64,000 nt of DNA from Bacteroidia bacterium. GTDB taxonomy: Bacteria > Bacteroidota > Bacteroidia > Chitinophagales > Chitinophagaceae. Below, piece after piece: positions 8,339-16,227 of the stretch. Both the position numbers and the translations under genes were made by a program. The notes beneath the pieces are model-generated. The model saw only the letters and a list, made by a program, of their open reading frames with translations. It searched no databases and was not told the DNA's origin. The stretch covers positions 34,459 through 98,458 of the forward strand of contig JAUHYD010000017.1 of the NCBI GenBank assembly GCA_030426665.1, written 5' to 3'. The stretch's first letter is position 1; the number at the start of each line of letters is the position of its first letter.

Positions 8339-9652
8339 ATGCACATAGCACAACAAATATTATTTATAGTATGCGCCGCAGCAGCAGTTTACTTTTTCAC
8401 AAAGAAGGTAAAAGAGATGCGCCGCAATATATTGCTGGGGCGTGATGAGGATATCAGCGATAACAAAGGGCAAAGGTGGAAGAACATGATTTTGCTTGCC
8501 CTTGGGCAGAAAAAAATGTTCAAACGGCCGGTTCCGGCATTGCTGCACTTTGCGGTTTATGCAGGTTTTATTATCATTAATATTGAGATATTAGAGATTT
8601 TTCTTGACGGTATAACGGGTGCTCACAGGCTGTTTGCGCCAATGCTGGGTGGATTGTATGCGTTCCTTGTAGGCTTTTTTGAAGTTTTGGCGGTATTGGT
8701 GCTTGTAGGCTGTGTGATTTTCCTTATTCGCAGGAATATCCTGAAAATTCGTAGACTCAGCATGAAGGAATTGACCGGATGGCCTAAAAATGATGCCAAC
8801 CTGATTCTTGTGACAGAAGTGATTTTAATGTCGTTGTTTCTGATTATGAATACCGCAGACCTGTCATTACAGCAGTTGGGGGCAGAGCATTATACCAGGA
8901 CAGAGCCTTTTTGGGTTTCCGGTCATTTAACCGGCATGTTCTCAGGTATGTCGGCAGGTACACTTATTGCTATTGAGCGTACATGCTGGTGGCTGCACAT
9001 TATCGGTGTATTGTTGTTCCTGAACTATCTACCTTATTCAAAGCACATGCACATTATTCTGGCGTTCCCTAATGCGTATTATTCTAAACTTACTGCGCAG
9101 GGTGAGGCGAAGAATATGAAAGAGATACAAAACGAAGTGCTGTATATGATGGAGCCCGATAAAGCTCCTGCCGCCACAGATGCCGCACCTCCTCGTTTTG
9201 GAGCAAAGGATGCCACCGACCTAAGTTGGAAGAATCTGCTCGATGCCTACTCCTGTACAGAGTGTGGTCGGTGTACTTCTGTATGTCCGGCTAATATGAC
9301 CGGGAAAACACTGTCGCCGAGAAAGATAATGATGGATACGCGTGACAGGGTAGAGCAGATAGGTAAGAATATTAATGAGAACAAGGAGTTTAAAGATGAT
9401 GGCAAGTCATTGCTGCACGACTTTATTACCGTCGAGGAGTTAAGGGCTTGTACTACTTGTCAGGCTTGTGTGGAAGCTTGCCCGGTAATGATAGATCCGT
9501 TAGACATTATCATGCAGTTACGCAGAAATTTAGTGATGGAAGAAAGCAATGCACCACAGGAATGGAACATGATGTTTGGCAATATTGAGAATAACATGGC
9601 ACCATGGAAGTTCAGCCCCGATGATAGGGATGCCTGGGTGGCGGAGGTATAA
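8339..9652 (+). CDS. Membrane (Fe-S)-binding protein, HdrC/nitrate-reductase-gamma-like
   Basis: A 437-residue integral membrane electron carrier. The N-terminal two thirds hold about six hydrophobic segments (for example 3-20, 65-85, 100-127, 155-175, 215-235) with His residues, like the heme b-binding gamma subunit of nitrate reductase. The C-terminal part has two 4Fe-4S motifs: CTECGRCTSVCPANM (about 305) and CTTCQACVEACPVMI (about 370). With the HdrB-like partner at 10264 it resembles the paired (Fe-S) oxidoreductases that pass electrons between a quinone and a soluble donor; the donor is unknown. Its partner is normally adjacent, but here a HicAB module lies between them. Confidence 0.85.
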   Translation: MHIAQQILFIVCAAAAVYFFTKKVKEMRRNILLGRDEDISDNKGQRWKNMILLALGQKKMFKRPVPALLHFAVYAGFIIINIEILEIFLDGITGAHRLFAPMLGGLYAFLVGFFEVLAVLVLVGCVIFLIRRNILKIRRLSMKELTGWPKNDANLILVTEVILMSLFLIMNTADLSLQQLGAEHYTRTEPFWVSGHLTGMFSGMSAGTLIAIERTCWWLHIIGVLLFLNYLPYSKHMHIILAFPNAYYSKLTAQGEAKNMKEIQNEVLYMMEPDKAPAATDAAPPRFGAKDATDLSWKNLLDAYSCTECGRCTSVCPANMTGKTLSPRKIMMDTRDRVEQIGKNINENKEFKDDGKSLLHDFITVEELRACTTCQACVEACPVMIDPLDIIMQLRRNLVMEESNAPQEWNMMFGNIENNMAPWKFSPDDRDAWVAEV

Positions 9653-9697
9653 GGTAGTTAATGACGGTGTTGGTGTTTTAGCACTATTTCATGCAAT

Positions 9698-9964
9698 ATG
9701 GGTAAATTTGAAAAACTAGTTGTAAAACTGCTTTTTGGGAGTTCAGATAGGAATTTTCGATTTGAAGACTTGGTAAAGATTCTAGTGTCAATGGGTTTTC
9801 AAATGCGGGTGAATGGAAGTCATCATATCTTTGTAAAAGATGGAATTCCGGAGATTATCAACATTCAATCTGTGAACGATAAAGCGAAGCCTTATCAGGT
9901 AAAGCAAGTTAGAGAATTAATTATTAAATATAAATTGTGGCAAAATGGAGCAGGTGATAAATAA
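9698..9964 (+). CDS. hicA: HicA family mRNA interferase toxin
   Basis: An 88-residue protein with the HicA double-stranded-RNA-binding fold. The core reads FEDLVKILVSMGF, then the catalytic segment NGSHHIFVKDG with the conserved His, then a final helix VRELIIKYKLW. It is slightly longer than typical HicA (~60-80 residues) because of a 20-residue basic N-terminal extension. HicA toxins cleave mRNA in the absence of the HicB antitoxin. The toxin gene comes first and overlaps hicB by 20 bases, the usual hicAB order. The pair is placed between two Fe-S protein genes that elsewhere lie side by side. Confidence 0.85.
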   Translation: MGKFEKLVVKLLFGSSDRNFRFEDLVKILVSMGFQMRVNGSHHIFVKDGIPEIINIQSVNDKAKPYQVKQVRELIIKYKLWQNGAGDK

Positions 9965-10166
9965 GTATGAGGTTATTATTTATTGGAGCAAGACAGATAA
10001 TTCTTTTATTGCTGAAGTGCCGGAGTTAGCAGGATGTATGGCGGATGGTGGTTCTTATGTTGAGGCAATAAATAATGTTCAGGTAATAATGTCCCAATGG
10101 ATTGAAACTGCTCGTTCGTTGGGGAGGACAATCCCGGAACCTAAGGGTAAATTGATGTATGCATAA
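9945..10166 (+). CDS. hicB: HicB family antitoxin
   Basis: A 73-residue protein with the partial RNase-H-like HicB fold: YEVIIYWSKTDNSFIAEVPELAGCMADGGSYVEAI, a close match to the family pattern of a Tyr-rich first strand, FIAEVPELPGC and the helix after GxTxxEA. The short form ends after PEPKGKLMYA and has no obvious C-terminal DNA-binding domain, so autoregulation would rest on another element or on the complex. It begins inside the end of hicA, so the two proteins are made from one message. Confidence 0.87.
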   Translation: MEQVINKYEVIIYWSKTDNSFIAEVPELAGCMADGGSYVEAINNVQVIMSQWIETARSLGRTIPEPKGKLMYA

Positions 10167-10263
10167 GTTTTTTTGTGAGCTAAAGGCTGAAATAGGCTTA
10201 GGTAATCTTCGTTCCTTTTTCAGGGGTAGCCCGAATGATCTTTAAAGTTTAAACGACAATAAT

Positions 10264-11040
10264 ATGTCTGTAAAAAATATGGCGGAGTATGCCGCGAGTG
10301 GTGAGGTGCCGGAAGTGCTTTTTTGGGTAGGTTGTGCTGGATCGTTCGATCAGCGGGCACAGCGCATCACAAAGGCATTTGTGCAGATATTGGATAAGGT
10401 GGGTGTGAAATACGCCATTCTGGGTAAGGAAGAGATGTGTACCGGCGACCCAGCTCGCAGGGCTGGAAACGAGTTTCTGTTTCAGATGATGGCGTACAAC
10501 AACATCAATACCCTGAATGCTTATGGCATCAAGAAGGTGGTAACAATTTGTCCGCACTGTTTTAATATTTTCAAAAATGAATACCCCAAACTGGGCGGTG
10601 AGTACGAGGTAATGCACCACACTACTTTCTTACAACAACTGATAAATGATGGGAAAATCACACTGAAAGACGGTGGCGCATTCAAGGGAAAGAAAATCAC
10701 TTATCATGATAGTTGCTACCTCGGTAGGGGTAATGGGATTTACGAAGCTCCGAGAGCTGTGCTGGAAGCGTTTGACACAGAGCTGGTAGAGATGAAACGT
10801 TGCCGTAGCAATGGTATGTGCTGTGGAGCTGGTGGTGCACAAATGTTTAAGGAAGAGGAACAGGGAACGACACGTATCAACTTTGACAGGGCGGAGCAGG
10901 CGATGGATACCGGCGCAACAATTATTGCAGCAAACTGTCCGTTTTGTACCACTATGCTAACAGATGGTGTTAAAAACAAAGAAAAAGAAGACTCCATAAA
11001 AGTTATGGATATTGCTGAAATGGTTGCTATGTCATTGTAG
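10264..11040 (+). CDS. (Fe-S)-binding protein with CCG domains, HdrB-like
   Basis: A 258-residue soluble protein with two cysteine-rich CCG-type domains, as in HdrB, GlpC and LldE/LutA subunits. The first has FWVGCAGSFD, then EEMCTGDPARR and ICPHCFNIF; the second has YHDSCYLGRGN, RSNGMCCGAGGAQM and ANCPFCTTML. These cysteines bind an unusual Fe-S cluster and the pair usually works with the HdrC-like membrane protein (here at 8339). Four Cys-containing motifs are intact, so the protein is likely active. The 97-base gap upstream, after hicB, shows no clear promoter, so expression may depend on read-through from 8339 or hicAB. Confidence 0.87.
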   Translation: MSVKNMAEYAASGEVPEVLFWVGCAGSFDQRAQRITKAFVQILDKVGVKYAILGKEEMCTGDPARRAGNEFLFQMMAYNNINTLNAYGIKKVVTICPHCFNIFKNEYPKLGGEYEVMHHTTFLQQLINDGKITLKDGGAFKGKKITYHDSCYLGRGNGIYEAPRAVLEAFDTELVEMKRCRSNGMCCGAGGAQMFKEEEQGTTRINFDRAEQAMDTGATIIAANCPFCTTMLTDGVKNKEKEDSIKVMDIAEMVAMSL

Positions 11041-11110
11041 ACAATTTCTGTTGCAACTTTCACAAAAACTGAACACCTGTTATCGTAACTTTAGATTGTA
11101 AAATGCGGTT

Positions 11111-11473
11111 ATGAAAAACAAGACACTGGTATTAGGTGCTTCAGAAAATCCCGGCAGGTATAGCAATATGGCTATGCTCCGGTTGCAGGCCACTGGTCAT
11201 GAGGTAGTGGCTGTGGGACGTCGGGCAGGTAGTGTGAATGGAATTGCCATAAATGATGCGCCTGCACAATCTGATGAGATTGATACTGTAACACTATACC
11301 TGAACCCTGATCACCAAAAAGATTATTACAATTACGTGTTGTCGCTGAAGCCGCGCCGTATCATATTCAATCCCGGTACCGAGAATGAAGAGTTCGAACA
11401 GCTGGCTGCAGACAATGGCATTAAAGTGCAGGAGGCGTGCACTTTAGTGTTGCTGGGTACGGGCCAGTATTGA
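11111..11473 (+). CDS. CoA-binding protein (YccU type)
   Basis: A 120-residue single Rossmann-like CoA_binding domain. The N-terminus shows the nucleotide loop TLVLGASENPGRYSNMA and a later VVAVGRRAG strand; the end has VQEACTLVLLGTGQY, as in the small stand-alone CoA-binding proteins. Such proteins bind CoA or a CoA ester but their cellular role is uncertain. It is transcribed toward the convergent kinase gene, with 14 bases between the stops. A TAACTTTA sequence about 20 bases before the start resembles a -7 box. Confidence 0.85.
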   Translation: MKNKTLVLGASENPGRYSNMAMLRLQATGHEVVAVGRRAGSVNGIAINDAPAQSDEIDTVTLYLNPDHQKDYYNYVLSLKPRRIIFNPGTENEEFEQLAADNGIKVQEACTLVLLGTGQY

Positions 11474-11487
11474 TGTTGTGCTGATTT

Positions 11488-12822
11488 CTAGATTGTATAC
11501 TCAGCTTTTTCGGGGACGCTTTCCGGAATTTCTATTGTTACAGTAGTGCCCATCATTTCGTTGCTGTTTATGGAAATAGTACCGCCTAGTTTGTCAATTG
11601 CTGACTTTACAATGTATAAACCGATTCCATTTCCGGCCATGCAGTTTCTACCTCGGTAGTATAAATCGAAAATGTTTTCTTTATCCGGGTTGGCAACTCC
11701 TAATCCGTTATCGGTGATAACAGTCCGTAGGCTTCCATTACAGCTACTTACTTGCACGCTCACTTCATGCTGTTGTGTGTTGGTTCTGAATTTGAGTGCA
11801 TTATCAAGAACCTGCGAAAAAATAATTTCCAGAAGATACTCATCCGTTAAAAGTTGAAAATCTTCAACCTCGCATTGCAAATTTGCTTTTTGCAGATGGT
11901 GCGACAACTTACCTGTTAGAAGGATATTCTCGATTGTTCTTTTGGGCGAACATTTAGTAATGTTAGTTTTACTCTGTTTGATTTTCGTTATCGCCATTAA
12001 GTTGTCCAGCGAGTCTTTCATTTTTTCAGCAACGCTGTGAAAGTGGGTCATATATTCATTGACATCTCGGTCGTTGGATTCCGATATGGCAACGTTCGTT
12101 AGTCCCAGCATAGTCATAATGGGCCCTCTTAAATCATGGGAAGAGCGATAAATAAAGGTGTCTAGCTCTCGGTTTTTGTATGCCAGTTGCATTTCTGTTT
12201 GCTTTTTTGCCGAAACAGTTTGCGCATTGATAATGGCTCCGTTTATTTCAGGCGTGTCTAATTTATTAACTATGTTGCTTTCCATCCATTCGTAGTGGCC
12301 ATCTTTGTGCAAGATTCTGGCTTCGGTTGCTGCCACAATACCGGGAGAGTTTACAATCTGTGCAATCGTTGCTTTTATGTCATTTAAGTCGTCAGGGTGT
12401 ATTAGTTGAAATATATTGAATGACTTAAACTCCTGGTGTTTATACCCTAGCAGGTTTATAATGTTCTGACCAATAAAAATGACATCGCCTGCGCCATTTG
12501 TAACTACTTTCATGTCAAGCGAATGTTCAATTAGTGCGTCGAAGAAACGTTCCTTTTGTTGCCGGTGAATGAATGTTTCTGCAATTTGTCCGGCATACTT
12601 ACTTATTATAAAGTACAACAAGATGCCCGTGACAGCTACATAAGTAATGCCCTTGTAGGTTTGTATTTCAGTCAGGATGTCTTCTCCTTTGAAAAAGAAC
12701 TGAACGATACGGTCCGAGAAAAAGATGTACAGTACCCCTAACAGTAAATACGGCAATACAATTTTAAGAGGGGAAGTTAGTCTGGTGTTAAATCCAGGTA
12801 GTTTACTTGAGAAAACGGTCAT
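11488..12822 (-). CDS. PAS-domain sensor histidine kinase
   Basis: A 444-residue membrane histidine kinase. Two N-terminal transmembrane helices (about 18-40 and 55-73) are followed by one PAS fold (about 92-210, with HPDDLNDIKATI and HKDGHYEWME), a HisKA helix pair with the phosphoacceptor His in SSHDLRGPIMTM, and a HATPase domain with N box LDNALKF, G1 DNGLGV and G2 GNGIGLYIV. All key residues are present. There is no response regulator next to it. Its membrane region, PAS and kinase core resemble those of the kinase at 13288-14988 closely (PLKIVLPY, ILTEIQTYKGI), so the two arose by tandem duplication. The ligand is unknown. Confidence 0.92.
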   Translation of the reverse strand: MTVFSSKLPGFNTRLTSPLKIVLPYLLLGVLYIFFSDRIVQFFFKGEDILTEIQTYKGITYVAVTGILLYFIISKYAGQIAETFIHRQQKERFFDALIEHSLDMKVVTNGAGDVIFIGQNIINLLGYKHQEFKSFNIFQLIHPDDLNDIKATIAQIVNSPGIVAATEARILHKDGHYEWMESNIVNKLDTPEINGAIINAQTVSAKKQTEMQLAYKNRELDTFIYRSSHDLRGPIMTMLGLTNVAISESNDRDVNEYMTHFHSVAEKMKDSLDNLMAITKIKQSKTNITKCSPKRTIENILLTGKLSHHLQKANLQCEVEDFQLLTDEYLLEIIFSQVLDNALKFRTNTQQHEVSVQVSSCNGSLRTVITDNGLGVANPDKENIFDLYYRGRNCMAGNGIGLYIVKSAIDKLGGTISINSNEMMGTTVTIEIPESVPEKAEYTI

Positions 12823-13287
12823 TACAGCTTTGTGTTATTACAATATCTTATTTTTTTAGTCTGGTCTTTTCCTGTTTTTCTACGCCGTCAATTCTTCTGT
12901 TAATTCTAAGTATTCTATCGAGACTAGCTTCTTTAAGCGGGTGCAAATGTAGGTTATAATTATCAATTTTAAATATAGTATAATATAGTAAAATATATAA
13001 TGATTTCTTTAAAACAAGAATAGGTTAGTAATTCAATCATATACAATTAGGTCGTTGCCGGGTTTAGCTCCGGATGCTACATTTTAGAATTACACGAGCG
13101 ATTGAGTCTTATGTAGGGTAACCACAATTTGCGTAATACTTATATAGTATTTTGGGAAGGATACCTACAGGCGAGTGTTGTCCAAATGCTTTTTACCTTT
13201 GGTGGCAAACTGAACAGAGCCCTATTTTTAGGTGCCTTATTCACACAGTAATTACTTGAAACAGTGCGATAATCGGTATTTGTCCCG
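12823..13287. other. 465-base gap between tandem kinases
   Basis: Apart from the possible kinase remnant at 13140-13212 I see no gene here. The left part (about 12950-13010) is very A+T-rich with repeated TATAGTA-like words (ATAGTATAATATAGTAAAATATA), which is likely to hold the promoter of the minus-strand kinase at 11488-12822. Confidence 0.5.
13140..13212 (-). pseudogene. Possible decayed 3' end of a histidine kinase
   Basis: On the minus strand this stretch ends in CCCAAAAT-ACTATA, the same words as the last codons of the kinase at 13288-14988 (CCCAAAATAATACTATA), with a 3-base indel. The reading frame ends PSQNTI and stop, against LSQNNTIP in the intact gene. Further upstream similarity fades quickly. 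It may be the remnant of a third kinase copy, or a local duplication of the gene end. Manual comparison only. Confidence 0.3.
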
Positions 13288-14988
13288 CTAGGAAATCGCC
13301 GTTGTTGGTATAGTATTATTTTGGGACAGGTCACCTTCGGGCAACAAGACTCTAACTTGTGTTCCTTTTCCGGGTATGCTGCTGATGTTAATCGTGCCAC
13401 CTAACTTATCTATTGCCGACTTTACAAGATATAACCCTATTCCGTTGCCACACAACGGGCTCTTTCCTTTGTAATAAAGGTCAAAAATGTTTTCTGTATC
13501 TGCCTCAGGAATACCGATGCCGTTGTCTGTAATCATTAGTTGAATCAGATTGCCCAACTTGCTGATATCTACATGAACTTTTGCCTGCTTATTTCTGTCT
13601 TTGAATACAAGTGCATTTTTTATCAGCTGCGCCAGTATAATTTCAAATAGCTCTGCCGATGATACAAATGGCTTGTCTTCAGCATCTAATACCAGTTCTA
13701 TAGAATTGGTCAAACCCAACGCTTTTTTTCTTTTCAATACACGGTTTACAATACATTTAGGCGACATGGCAGCCATCGTTACTTTGCTTTGTTTAATTTT
13801 CGTAACCGCCATCAGGCTATCAAGCGTGTTTTCCATTTTTACAGCCACATCCTTACAGTAGGTCAGGTATTCTCTGGCGGTTTCGTCGTGAGTGTCGGTT
13901 AATCCGACTTTTGTCAAGCCCAGCATAGTTGTGATTGGCCCGCGCAGGTCATGAGACGAACGATAGACAAATGTGTCTAATTCTTTGCTTCTGTATGCTA
14001 ATTGCGCTTCTGCCTTCTTTCGGGCATCTATATCTTTAAGTACAAGTGCCAGATATTCTGGCGCCCCATCTTCATCTGTAATTAGCGTCAACATCTGTTC
14101 CACCCATAATAAAGTCCCGTCTTTACATACAATTTGTTTTTCTGCACAACATGCTTCTTTAAGACCATTTGCTACACTAATTATCGTTTTTATACATTGA
14201 GCCTTTTGAGAAGGATGGCACAGAGCCGATAAGTCTGCTTGTTGGAGTTCTTCACGACTGTAACCGGTTATGTCGCACATTCTTTCGTTCATCATCACCA
14301 ACTTACCATTTAGGTCTACGTTCGCCATCCCTACTGACATTTGTTCGAATGCAGCGCGAAACATTATTTCGCTTTTTTTAGTGTTTTCTTCTGCTTTTTT
14401 TCTTGCTGAAATCAACCGTGCTAATGTTAGGATACCCTTTATATTAGGTGAGTTGATTTTGTTGACTACACTGCCTTCTATCCACTCGTAGTGGCCGTTT
14501 TTATGTAATACACGCGCTTCTGCAGTAAACAGTATACCTGGGTTTGCCAGTACCTGTTTGTTTACGGCTTCTATTTCTTTTAAATCATCGGGGTGAATCA
14601 ACTGAAATAAGTTGTACTTTCTAAACTCGCCGGCGGTATAACCCAGCAGATTGCTGATATTGGGGCCGACAAATACAACATTCCCATTGCTGTCAGATAC
14701 AAGAGTTATATCGCTGGCATGCTCTATAAGTGATTGATAGAACTGCTCGTTATGACTGCCGAGTTGGAAAGCCTCTTTTATTTGATTCGCATATTTGTTA
14801 GACAGAAAGTAGAGTAGCAACCCTGTTACACCCACAAATGATATGCCCTTATATGTTTGTATTTCTGTAAGCACCTCTTCGCTTTTGAAGAGAAAGTGAA
14901 CAATCCGATCCGAGAAAACGATATATAGAACACCGAAAAGAATGTAGGGTAAGACAATTTTTAATGGTGTGGTTAGTTTGTTGGTCAT
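13288..14988 (-). CDS. Sensor histidine kinase with two PAS domains
   Basis: A 566-residue paralogue of the kinase at 11488. Two N-terminal transmembrane segments (about 8-28 and 46-65), a first PAS (about 85-200, HPDDLKEIEAV), a second PAS with PAC (about 205-325, MSVGMANVDLNG, WVEQMLTLITDEDG) that the neighbour lacks, then the HisKA His in SSHDLRGPITTM and a HATPase domain (N box AQLIKNALVFK, G1 DNGIGI, G2 GNGIGLYLV). All catalytic motifs are intact. It ends in a short unrelated tail (QNNTIPTTAIS). No receiver gene is adjacent, so its partner is elsewhere. The extra PAS points to a different or additional signal from its sister. Confidence 0.92.
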   Translation of the reverse strand: MTNKLTTPLKIVLPYILFGVLYIVFSDRIVHFLFKSEEVLTEIQTYKGISFVGVTGLLLYFLSNKYANQIKEAFQLGSHNEQFYQSLIEHASDITLVSDSNGNVVFVGPNISNLLGYTAGEFRKYNLFQLIHPDDLKEIEAVNKQVLANPGILFTAEARVLHKNGHYEWIEGSVVNKINSPNIKGILTLARLISARKKAEENTKKSEIMFRAAFEQMSVGMANVDLNGKLVMMNERMCDITGYSREELQQADLSALCHPSQKAQCIKTIISVANGLKEACCAEKQIVCKDGTLLWVEQMLTLITDEDGAPEYLALVLKDIDARKKAEAQLAYRSKELDTFVYRSSHDLRGPITTMLGLTKVGLTDTHDETAREYLTYCKDVAVKMENTLDSLMAVTKIKQSKVTMAAMSPKCIVNRVLKRKKALGLTNSIELVLDAEDKPFVSSAELFEIILAQLIKNALVFKDRNKQAKVHVDISKLGNLIQLMITDNGIGIPEADTENIFDLYYKGKSPLCGNGIGLYLVKSAIDKLGGTINISSIPGKGTQVRVLLPEGDLSQNNTIPTTAIS

Positions 14989-15296
14989 AGGTGCTTATTT
15001 TGTTGGTTGTTTGTTGAAGATGTAAAATTTGTAAATGTTTTTATGATTATATATGACCCCCATCATGCCATATTGCTTTCTTTCCTGATTCTGGTCAGTT
15101 TTAATGTGTTTTAGTTGTATGTGTTGAGTTTTTTATGCCTTTGGGTTAAATCGCAAATCCCATAGAATGAGTTGAATTCATAAAAAAGAGGTAGCCGTAG
15201 GGCAATGCTGGAAAGTAATACACCAAATTTTCAGGAATGTTCCCAAAGCTTAATACCTTTATTTGCGTCTTATATACAGAAGTGAATGTTTGAATT
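14989..15296. other. 308-base gap upstream of kinase and of the gene at 15297
   Basis: A divergent intergenic region. The left end (14990-15060) is T- and G-rich and probably holds the kinase promoter on the minus strand; the right end should hold the promoter of the plus-strand gene. I found no full TTG-N19..21-TAnnTTTG match, no RNA gene and no clear repeat. Confidence 0.5.
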
Positions 15297-16049
15297 TTGA
15301 AACAACCGAAACATATACAAATCTCAGTCCCTAAGCCCTGCCATGAACGGTGGGAAGAAATGACGCCTACGGAACAGGGGCGGCACTGTGCGCGTTGCCG
15401 GAAGACGGTTGTTGATTTCACTACCTGGAGCGATGCTGCGCTGTATCGATACTTTTCCGGTGAGGCAGGTAGGGTGTGTGGCAAGTTTTCTACAGCACAA
15501 CTCAACCGTCCGATTCATATACCACCACAGCCACATAGCCGATTGTATAGAATGACGATTGCGCTTGGGCTGACGCTGTTGTTTGTGCAGGGTGGGGAGG
15601 TGATGGCACAGAGCAAAGCACTGGTGGTGCAACATGAAATTCTGTCTGGGAATATCGGAAATGATAGCTTTAATGGTAAAAGTGTAGCGATAAATGGGTT
15701 GGTTTTGGATAAGTATATAAGCCCTCAGGCTAATGTATTTGTGTCTATTGTTGATGGTTCTGGTTTGATGCTTTTCGATACAGTCACTACTGTCGATGGG
15801 CAATTTCATTTTGTGGTGGATAGTCCGGGTTATTACCAATTCAGTTTTAAAATTGAGGGCTTAAATAAGTCGAAATTCAGAGGGGTTATGATGTCGGATA
15901 GTATTAACGCGCTTGAAGTTTTTATAGAGCCAGATGAATTAGGCCGCGATTTGCTAGTCAAGAGTTTTGGTTTAATATCTAAGGAACAGGATCCTCCGTG
16001 GGTAGATTACATCACAGGAGAAGTTAGAGAGCGTATAGATTCTAAGTAA
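15297..16049 (+). CDS. Membrane-anchored protein with Cys-rich N-terminal domain
   Basis: A 250-residue protein with a Bacteroidota-typical cytoplasmic domain (about 1-75): ISVPKPCHERWEEMTP, GRHCARCRKTVVDFT, VCGKFSTAQLNR; the Cys and His residues suggest metal binding (inference). A transmembrane helix follows (about 82-100), then a periplasmic beta-sandwich resembling a carboxypeptidase-type regulatory domain (VFVSIVDGSG, DTVTTVDGQFHFVV). The start must be non-ATG: an in-frame TGA sits at 15291-15293 and the first in-frame ATG (15360) lies inside the conserved domain, so TTG at 15297 (or ATT at 15294) is used. The family function is unknown; the stop codon is part of a small hairpin. Confidence 0.75.
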   Translation: MKQPKHIQISVPKPCHERWEEMTPTEQGRHCARCRKTVVDFTTWSDAALYRYFSGEAGRVCGKFSTAQLNRPIHIPPQPHSRLYRMTIALGLTLLFVQGGEVMAQSKALVVQHEILSGNIGNDSFNGKSVAINGLVLDKYISPQANVFVSIVDGSGLMLFDTVTTVDGQFHFVVDSPGYYQFSFKIEGLNKSKFRGVMMSDSINALEVFIEPDELGRDLLVKSFGLISKEQDPPWVDYITGEVRERIDSK

Positions 16050-16064
16050 TCAGATTCCTGATTA
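16047..16064 (+). terminator. Short hairpin overlapping the stop codon
   Basis: TAATCAG and CTGATTA form a perfect 7-bp stem with an ATTC loop; the first three bases are the stop codon of the preceding gene. No U tract follows, so a terminator role is weak. Confidence 0.3.
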
Positions 16065-16115
16065 ATGCTTCATCGGAATGCTTTTGCTTCATCGCTTTTT
16101 TCTCTCAAAATTGGC

Positions 16116-16123
16116 TATATTTG
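16116..16123 (+). promoter_or_regulatory. Candidate -7 box for formate dehydrogenase gene
   Basis: TATATTTG is an exact TAnnTTTG match about 105 bases before the start codon, which would give a long leader. No TTG is found 19-21 bases upstream. Confidence 0.35.
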
Positions 16124-16227
16124 AAGTTGCACACTATTGTGGGGTGATTGCCCTGCAAGTGTAGTGTATTGTTCTAAAAGGACAATAGGCATCAGACTAT
16201 TAACATTCAGGCACAAAACATAAGGTT

